Of a stretch of DNA of 64,000 bases, positions 58,942 to 64,000 are shown piece after piece. The stretch spans positions 22,033 through 86,032 of the forward strand of contig JAFDWR010000001.1 in assembly GCA_018268355.1 (NCBI GenBank). Direction: 5' to 3'. Numbering within the stretch: position 1 is the first letter of the stretch; each line of letters starts with the position of its first letter. This DNA comes from Armatimonadota bacterium. GTDB lineage: Bacteria > Armatimonadota > Fimbriimonadia > Fimbriimonadales > Fimbriimonadaceae. The position numbers and the translations under genes are program-made. Under the pieces are notes generated by a model. That model saw only the letters and a program-made list of their open reading frames with translations. It had not been told where the DNA came from and did not search any database.

Positions 58942-60357
58942 ATGAAGACCGCATCCTCCCATCTCGTCCGCCAGATCGGCCTCGCTAGCGGCGTCGCCGT
59001 CGTCGTCGGCAGCACCATCGGGTCGGGCATCTTCAAGACGCCTTCGCGCATCGCCACAAGCCTGCCGGGGCCCTTGCCGATGCTGATGGTGTGGGTGGTC
59101 GGTGGTCTGATCGTGCTTTGCGGAGCGCTCAGCCTTGCCGAGGTCGGAAGCGCCTATCCGTATTCGGGCGGGTTGTACGTCTATCTTCGCGAGGCCTATG
59201 GTCGCCAGATTGGCTTCTTGTTTGGCTGGGCCCAGCTCATGCTCCTTCGCCCCGCCGGAGTCGGAGCCCTCGCCATCGTCTGTGGGCAATACGCGCTGAG
59301 GCTCGTTGGGCTGACTGACGATTCGCCAAACTTCGCCTGGTACACGGCGGGCTTTGCCTTCGTCGCGATTGCCCTCGTGACCGGCGCGAATATCGCGGGG
59401 GTCAAGTTCGGAACCTTCATCCAGAACATCACCACGGTGGCGAAATCGGCAGGTCTCCTCGTCCTCATCGTGCTCGCTCTCGTGCTCGCAGGAAGTACAG
59501 GTGGCGCGCACTTCACGCCTGCCGCGCCAGCGGGTTCCTTCAGCTTCTCGGCATTCGGCCTCGCCCTGGTTTCGATCCTCTGGGCCTATGACGGCTGGGC
59601 CGACGGAACCTACGTCGGCGGCGAAATGAAGGACCCCTCGCGCACCCTCCCGCGGGCCATTCTCATCGGGACGCTCGCCGTCATCGCCCTCTATCTCCTT
59701 GCCAATGTCGCCTACCTTATGGTCTTCGACGTCCAGCAGATGAGTAAGTCGGGAATGATCGCGGCGACCGCGATGGAGAAGCTCGTCGGATCGTGGGGCG
59801 TGCTCTTCATCACCGCGACCGTCGTCATTTCGACCCTCGGCACACTGAACGGCACCGTCCTCACCTCGCCTCGAGTCTTCTTTGCCCTCGCCGAAGACAA
59901 GTTGTTCTTCCCGTCCCTTGCCTCGGTCCACCCGAAGTTCAAGACGCCACATGTGGCGGTTGCGCTTTGTGGCGCACTCGGCGCGAGCTATGTCGTGGTA
60001 GCGACGTTCCTGACCAAGTCGAAGGCTTTCGAGGCCCTGACCGACGCCTTCGTGATTGGCATCGTGCCGTTCTATGCGCTGTCGGTGATCTCGGTGTTCG
60101 TCTTCCGACGACGCCAGGGCGGAAAACCCCTCGTAGGCGAGGACTCGTTGCCCGCCGAAGGCGAGCCGCATCAGTACGCGCCGACCACGAGGGTCCCGCT
60201 CTATCCGCTGCTGCCCGTCGTCTTCGCGGCGGCGTGCGCCTTCCTGCTCGGGGCGTCGTTATTGGACGCAGGCTCGCGGGTGCCGACGCTGATCACGCTC
60301 GGCGTGCTCGTGGCGGGGATTCCGGTCTACCGGCTGATCTTCCGTCGAACGGCTTAG
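58942..60357 (+). CDS. APC-family amino acid permease
   Basis: 471 residues, about 12 membrane segments. The opening VAVVVGSTIGSGIFKTPSRI is the APC substrate-site helix (GSGIF). Then GALSLAEVGSAYPYSGGLYV and a central WAYDGWADGTYVGGEMKDPS follow. Probably imports amino acids or exchanges them across the inner membrane. Substrate cannot be told. The stop overlaps the convergent VOC gene stop (TTAG). Confidence 0.92.
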   Translation: MKTASSHLVRQIGLASGVAVVVGSTIGSGIFKTPSRIATSLPGPLPMLMVWVVGGLIVLCGALSLAEVGSAYPYSGGLYVYLREAYGRQIGFLFGWAQLMLLRPAGVGALAIVCGQYALRLVGLTDDSPNFAWYTAGFAFVAIALVTGANIAGVKFGTFIQNITTVAKSAGLLVLIVLALVLAGSTGGAHFTPAAPAGSFSFSAFGLALVSILWAYDGWADGTYVGGEMKDPSRTLPRAILIGTLAVIALYLLANVAYLMVFDVQQMSKSGMIAATAMEKLVGSWGVLFITATVVISTLGTLNGTVLTSPRVFFALAEDKLFFPSLASVHPKFKTPHVAVALCGALGASYVVVATFLTKSKAFEALTDAFVIGIVPFYALSVISVFVFRRRQGGKPLVGEDSLPAEGEPHQYAPTTRVPLYPLLPVVFAAACAFLLGASLLDAGSRVPTLITLGVLVAGIPVYRLIFRRTA

Positions 60358-60812
60358 GTCGCGGCGGCTTCAAATGCGGCGATAATCGGGGCGATCTCGA
60401 GCTTTTGCATGTCGCCGAGGGCCTTCATGATCGCGTCATGTTGCGCAGGCGTCCCACGGTCATAAAGATCAAAGAAGATCTGGGGCGTGACCTGCCAGGT
60501 GACGCCAAATTTGTCGGTCAGCCAGCCGCAATAGAGCGCGGAACCGCCATCAAGGAGGGCCTCCCAAAGGCGGTCAATCTCGGCTTGGTCGTCGCATCGA
60601 AGGCAGATCGAAAATGCGGGAGACTTCGTGTAATGCGGGCCGCCATTCAGGAAGGCAAACTCCATCCCCTTGATCGTGCAGGTGACGACGACGGGAGCGC
60701 TTTCACCTTGCACGGCAATGCGCCAAGATGTCTCAGGGATGACCGAGGCATAGAACTCCGCTGCCTGTTGTGCGCCGGAATCGAACCAAAGAAAAGGAGT
60801 CACGCCGTGCAT
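60354..60812 (-). CDS. PhnB-like VOC protein
   Basis: 152 residues: VTPFLWFDSGAQQAAEFYAS, KGMEFAFLNGGPHYTKSPAF and YCGWLTDKFGVTWQVTPQIF are typical of the PhnB/3-demethylubiquinone methyltransferase-like VOC group. TAAGAT lies 9 bases before the ATG. Divergent from the DinB-like gene over a 50-base AT-rich promoter region. Confidence 0.88.
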   Translation of the reverse strand: MHGVTPFLWFDSGAQQAAEFYASVIPETSWRIAVQGESAPVVVTCTIKGMEFAFLNGGPHYTKSPAFSICLRCDDQAEIDRLWEALLDGGSALYCGWLTDKFGVTWQVTPQIFFDLYDRGTPAQHDAIMKALGDMQKLEIAPIIAAFEAAAT

Positions 60813-60862
60813 TTGTCAAGAATCTTACTCTCAACATTTATATTTTTGGCTATCCTATAGGC

Positions 60863-61324
60863 GTGTTCGACCCAAAAGCCATTGTCCTGAAATCGCTTAC
60901 CTCTGCTTTTCGCAACTTTCGACTGGATCTCGAGAGCTTGCCCGAGGACGTTTATGCGCGTTCGCTCGGCGGGAAGGCACGGACCGTGGCCGATATTGTT
61001 TACGAGGTGAACCTTGTCAACGACGACATCGTGCGAAACATCCAGGGCGAGAAGCCGATGGATTGGCCAAAAGGTTGGGTCACCGCACCGCCGGAACTGC
61101 AGGCCAAGGAGGCCGTTATTGCCGCCTTCGACGCCTCTCGTGATCGCGTCATGGCGCTTTTTGATTCGCTGACGGCGGAGGACATGGAGCGCGCGGTCGT
61201 CACCGAACACGGCCAAACGACTCCCTTTGAGCGAGGGCGATTCATCGTCCTCCACGTTTTCTATCACTCCGGACAACTCAACTTTATTCAGACGCTGCTT
61301 GGGGACGATGGCTGGCATTGGTGA
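60863..61324 (+). CDS. DinB-like protein
   Basis: 153 residues from a GTG. FRNFRLDLESLPEDVYARSL, ADIVYEVNLVNDDIVRNIQG and the C-terminal HVFYHSGQLNFIQTLLGDDG with conserved His residues match the DinB/YfiT-like four-helix metal-binding fold. Enzyme role unknown, often thiol-S-transferase-like. TATCCT lies exactly 6 bases before the GTG, so leaderless translation is likely. The 3' end overlaps the HEAT gene by 17 bases. Confidence 0.8.
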   Translation: MFDPKAIVLKSLTSAFRNFRLDLESLPEDVYARSLGGKARTVADIVYEVNLVNDDIVRNIQGEKPMDWPKGWVTAPPELQAKEAVIAAFDASRDRVMALFDSLTAEDMERAVVTEHGQTTPFERGRFIVLHVFYHSGQLNFIQTLLGDDGWHW

Positions 61325-61946
61325 TTACCCCCTGAGCCACCTCGCGGTGGCGTTGAACCGACGGGACGAGGTCCCGAACGTCGAGCTCGCGGAGCAAATC
61401 GCCGCGAAGGGTGACCGTGTCGCGGTTCAGGTCCTCGTGGATGCCCTTGCGTCCAAGCACAAGGGCGTCCCTGAGGACTCAATCAAGGCCCTGTATGAGA
61501 TTGGGATGCGCCGCCCGACCCTCCTGGTCCGCCACCTCGATGCCTTTGTCCCCCACCTCCGGAGCAAGAACGGTCGCATGGTTTGGGGCGCGATGCACGC
61601 CATCCACCAGGTTGCCCGAATTCAGCCCAGCCTCGTTGAGCCCTACCTGCCACGCATCTTAAAGGTCGCGGACGGCGATTCGGTGATCGCGCGCGACCAC
61701 GCGGTGGGCATCCTCATCGCGGTGGCGAGCGATGAATGTCATAAGTCGGTCGCTTTCGCCTTGTTGGACGTCCTTGATCGAGCACCCGACAACCAGTTTC
61801 CGAGCTATGCCGAGAAGGGCTTCGACGTGCTTTCTCGGGCGGACTCGGCGGGCTTCCGAGAGGTTCTCGTTCGCCGCCTTGCGAAGATGCCGCCTTCAAC
61901 GAAGGCGAATCGAGTAGCGGCCGTCCTCAAGAAGCTCTCCGGTTAA
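61308..61946 (+). CDS. HEAT-repeat protein
   Basis: 212 residues from the ATG at 61308. Repeated helical pairs (VAVQVLVDALASKHKGVPED, MVWGAMHAIHQVARIQPSLV, ARDHAVGILIAVASDECHKS) indicate HEAT/ARM repeats, a protein-interaction scaffold. Starts inside the end of the DinB-like gene, so the two are coupled. Stop overlaps the convergent DUF1801 gene (TTAA). Confidence 0.75.
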   Translation: MAGIGDYPLSHLAVALNRRDEVPNVELAEQIAAKGDRVAVQVLVDALASKHKGVPEDSIKALYEIGMRRPTLLVRHLDAFVPHLRSKNGRMVWGAMHAIHQVARIQPSLVEPYLPRILKVADGDSVIARDHAVGILIAVASDECHKSVAFALLDVLDRAPDNQFPSYAEKGFDVLSRADSAGFREVLVRRLAKMPPSTKANRVAAVLKKLSG

Positions 61947-62305
61947 CACGGGGCTTCGGCCGAGTTCACGTTCGCGACAAGCAGCTTCCGGATGAGGTCA
62001 AAGTCGATCTTGGCGGGGTTGGTGTAGCGAATGCAGCTCTTGCCGATGTTTGCGCCGACGAGCTGCTCGCGGTAGGCGTTCACGACCTCGGCCTTCAGGC
62101 AGTAGATCGAGATGTACTGCTTCTGGCTGTTGAAGGCGACCTCGACGTTGCCGTTCTTGCTGTAGCAGGGCATTCCGTAGGTCATGCTCTCCTCGTAGCC
62201 GCCGAGCACCTCTTGGCAGAGGGCACGGACCTTTAGGATCGCCTCGATTCGGTTCGGGGGAACTTCCTTCAGATACTCGTCGACGGTCGCGGCTTTGCTT
62301 TGCAT
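61943..62305 (-). CDS. DUF1801-family protein
   Basis: 120 residues from the ATG at 62305: TVDEYLKEVPPNRIEAILKV, SMTYGMPCYSKNGNVEVAFN, QYISIYCLKAEVVNAYREQL and SCIRYTNPAKIDFDLIRKLL. These are DUF1801 (YdhG-like) blocks; an iron-chaperone-like fold is suggested for relatives. TATCAT lies exactly 6 bases before the ATG. A long upstream in-frame extension lies antisense to the next gene and is rejected. Confidence 0.87.
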   Translation of the reverse strand: MQSKAATVDEYLKEVPPNRIEAILKVRALCQEVLGGYEESMTYGMPCYSKNGNVEVAFNSQKQYISIYCLKAEVVNAYREQLVGANIGKSCIRYTNPAKIDFDLIRKLLVANVNSAEAPC

Positions 62306-62362
62306 GGCTAGATGATAAGGCAATTTTCGGCCTTTGGCGACCGTAAGGCTTACACTGAAGCC

Positions 62363-62998
62363 ATGCTTTGCGCGGTCGCCCTTCTCGTGCTCGGAAATCC
62401 CGAAGGCATCCTCAAGATGTCGTATCCGGACTACATCCAGGGCATTCGCCGTAGTCATCCTGACGACCAGGAAGCGTGGATTCAAGCCGAACGCGACTAC
62501 TGCACCGCGCTGACCCTCCGCAGCCGGGCCGAAATCAAGCGGCGACGGAATGCGGCCGAGCTCGACGCCCTGGAATCGAAGATCAACAACCTGACGAAGG
62601 GCAGCAGCCGCGTTGCGGACACTTTTTCTGTGCCCCGCGGGCTTAATCGACTCTACACCGCGATCGCGACCACTGCAGGAGCGATCACCCTCGACGGGAT
62701 CGTCTTCCGGCGCAAGTTTCCCTATCGTGCGGTCAAACCCGACGTCTTTGCACGCACGACCACTGAAGTCGAAGCGGTTCTTCAATCACGGACGAAGGAG
62801 ATCGATGAGGCCGCCACTCGGTACGGTTGCTACCCGCGCGAGACCTTCTTCAACGAAGCCAAAGGCATCTACCGGCTCGCCACCGACCTTCATACCCAGA
62901 TGAAGGGCCAGGACAGGCAGTGGATCGACCGCCTGGGCCTGGCCATGGTGCGAATGACCGCGGGCGACGACCCGTCGCCCTACTTCGCCAAGCTCTGA
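62363..62998 (+). CDS. Protein of unknown function with signal-like start
   Basis: 211 residues from the ATG at 62363. Short hydrophobic start (MLCAVALLVLGNP), then a charged helical body (DYCTALTLRSRAEIKRRRNA). No family recognised. TACACT lies exactly 6 bases before the ATG; with the divergent gene this gives two back-to-back leaderless starts 57 bases apart. The 3' end overlaps the GNAT gene by 19 bases. Confidence 0.55.
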   Translation: MLCAVALLVLGNPEGILKMSYPDYIQGIRRSHPDDQEAWIQAERDYCTALTLRSRAEIKRRRNAAELDALESKINNLTKGSSRVADTFSVPRGLNRLYTAIATTAGAITLDGIVFRRKFPYRAVKPDVFARTTTEVEAVLQSRTKEIDEAATRYGCYPRETFFNEAKGIYRLATDLHTQMKGQDRQWIDRLGLAMVRMTAGDDPSPYFAKL

Positions 62999-63927
62999 AC
63001 ATCCGAGAGCGAATAGAACAGCCAGTCGAACTTCTTTCGGTATCCGAGCTCGAGGTTGAGCTGGTACATCGGGTTGTTCTCCTCGTTGTCGGTCCAAATT
63101 TGGCGGATTCCGCGGGCCTTCCCCCAGAGTAGCACGTGTGACTTGATCGCCCGAGCGAGGCCCTTTCGGCGGTACTCCGGGAGCACGCCGGTTAGGCCGG
63201 TGTTGCTGATGCTCGGATCGAGCAGATTCGGAAGAAGCTGGCACGTCGCGATCGGCTTGTCGCCGTCGAGGAGCACGAAGCTCGCCTCATTCTGCGCGGT
63301 TGGGCTATCCAGTCCAATCACCCAATCCTCGAACGGCTCTTCCTTGAACGGCTCGGGCAGGGGGACGTCGCTCATGAGGTCCATCTCGATCCGCCAAGCC
63401 ATCTGCTTCCAGGTGTCGGGGTATTCCTCGGCAAGTTCCGGCAGGCTGAGAATTCGCATCGACGGGGTTAGCGGCGCGAGGTGGTCCTTGGGGTCGAACT
63501 CGGTGAGGTCGACCGCCGATTCGCAGTTGCGCTGGACAAGGGTGAACCCGCGACTTTCGATGTGGCTGACTTCCCATGGCCGGGTCGTGAACGTCATCGC
63601 TCCGAGCTGGTTGGCCCCAAGTTCGATCCCGCGATCGAAGAGGAAGTCAAAGAAGGTTGCAAAGTGCTCGGCCGCCGGGCAAACGATGACGATCTCGAGT
63701 CGGTCGCGGGAATGGAACCAGAAGGGGTCATTGATGACGCCGTAGCCGACATCGACGCCGTCGACGACCATGATGTAGCGCTCAATCTTGGCCCACTCGG
63801 GCCGGCCAAGCGATGAATTCTGAAGCTCCTCCGGCGTGAGCGGGTTCTCGGTTCGAACTCGGTTGCGCAGGTTGGCCGCCGAGGACCAATCCTCGGGCGT
63901 TTGGACGAGACGATAGGTGGTGTTCAT
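62980..63927 (-). CDS. GNAT-family acetyltransferase, probably two domains
   Basis: 315 residues from the ATG at 63927. The second half has the acetyl-CoA site pattern in TGLTGVLPEYRRKGLARAIK followed by IRQIWTDNEENNPMYQLNLE and LGYRK. The first half (VGYGVINDPFWFHSRDRLEI) looks like a degenerate N-terminal GNAT repeat. Acetylates an unknown substrate, like mycothiol-synthase-type double-GNAT proteins in layout. An intrinsic terminator-like site lies upstream at 63953. Confidence 0.85.
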   Translation of the reverse strand: MNTTYRLVQTPEDWSSAANLRNRVRTENPLTPEELQNSSLGRPEWAKIERYIMVVDGVDVGYGVINDPFWFHSRDRLEIVIVCPAAEHFATFFDFLFDRGIELGANQLGAMTFTTRPWEVSHIESRGFTLVQRNCESAVDLTEFDPKDHLAPLTPSMRILSLPELAEEYPDTWKQMAWRIEMDLMSDVPLPEPFKEEPFEDWVIGLDSPTAQNEASFVLLDGDKPIATCQLLPNLLDPSISNTGLTGVLPEYRRKGLARAIKSHVLLWGKARGIRQIWTDNEENNPMYQLNLELGYRKKFDWLFYSLSDVQSLAK

Positions 63928-63952
63928 ACGTTGGGTGTGAGGTTCTGAGGTC

Positions 63953-63972
63953 AAAAAAGGGGCTGAGAGCCC
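63953..63972 (-). terminator. Terminator or attenuator upstream of the GNAT gene
   Basis: On the minus strand GGGCT-CTC-AGCCC is followed by C and six Ts. Outer arms GAGGTCA and TGACCTC (about 63947-63979) could pair instead, giving a competing structure. It may end a gene beyond the window or regulate the GNAT gene. Confidence 0.6.
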
Positions 63973-64000
63973 TGACCTCGCGTTCCCAACGTGGGAGTTC

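Noticed and set aside
61943..62785. 280-codon version of the DUF1801 protein
   Set aside because: The first 160 codons are antisense to the next gene and have no family match; the ATG at 62305 gives the normal family length and has a promoter box 6 bases upstream.
63955..64000. Possible thiamine riboswitch (GGGGCTGAGAGCCC)
   Set aside because: CTGAGA is present, but the second conserved ACCTGAT...GCGTAGGGA part is not, and the motif is explained by a terminator on the other strand.
1..64000. tRNA and rRNA genes
   Set aside because: I looked through the gaps for T-loop words such as GGTTCGAATCC and cloverleaf arms and saw none.

Overview
This 64 kb window looks like ordinary chromosome of a GC-rich (about 60% by eye), flagellated, diderm bacterium. 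Diderm character is inferred from a Kdo transferase (WaaA), a LolA-like carrier and an exosortase/EpsI pair. The gene mix (sporulation-like sigma factor, exosortase, split flagellar operons, archaeal-type prolyl-tRNA synthetase, many small exported proteins) reminds me most of Armatimonadota, class Fimbriimonadia. That placement is inference; no marker gene was tested.

Layout. 1-1060 is the start of a MalK/UgpC-type ABC ATPase. 1127-8568 (minus) is a ten-gene flagellar operon: flgB-flgC-fliE-fliF-fliG-fliH-fliI-fliJ, a lytic transglycosylase and a MotE-like protein. 8.7-14.8 kb holds a PIG-L deacetylase, an F420-reductase-like protein, an ABC-F ATPase, rplU-rpmA, a SurA-type chaperone and an exported protein of unknown role. 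14.9-15.5 kb is a compact metal-response unit: operator, Cys-rich ArsR regulator and a 28-residue metallothionein-like peptide. 15.5-22.3 kb holds a thioredoxin, an HD protein, a caspase-like protease with a propeller-like tail, a DoxX-like protein and a lone sufB. 22.4-24.3 kb is an accessory pair (DUF4417-like plus a small partner). 24.3-31.5 kb holds OsmC, an M14 peptidase, a repeat lipoprotein, a PrpD-family protein and an FHA protein. 31.5-32.2 kb is non-coding tandem repeats. 32.2-39.6 kb holds pilC, a sigma factor fused to a degenerate GGDEF domain, proS, a DNA glycosylase, purC and waaA. 39.6-47.9 kb is mixed enzymes, a DUF433/DUF5615 toxin-antitoxin pair, an ECF42-type sigma factor with its DGPF partner, and a foreign-looking gene inserted at the 5' end of an aldo/keto reductase gene. 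48.0-53.4 kb (plus) is the second flagellar operon fliM-fliN-fliO-fliP-fliQ-fliR-flhB. The rest holds exosortase/EpsI, a DEAD-box helicase, an ArsR/SRPBCC pair, an APC permease, and DinB, HEAT and GNAT proteins.

Regulatory picture read from the DNA. Both flagellar operons are preceded by matching sigma-28-type promoters (TAAA-N15-GCCAATA). Many single genes have a TANNNT hexamer exactly six bases before the start codon and no Shine-Dalgarno, which suggests widespread leaderless mRNAs. Operon-internal and ribosomal genes do carry Shine-Dalgarno sites. Six convergent gene pairs share a four-base stop-codon overlap. Intergenic spaces carry GC-rich hairpin repeats whose stems change in a paired way between copies. 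No tRNA, rRNA, CRISPR array or classical transposase was found.
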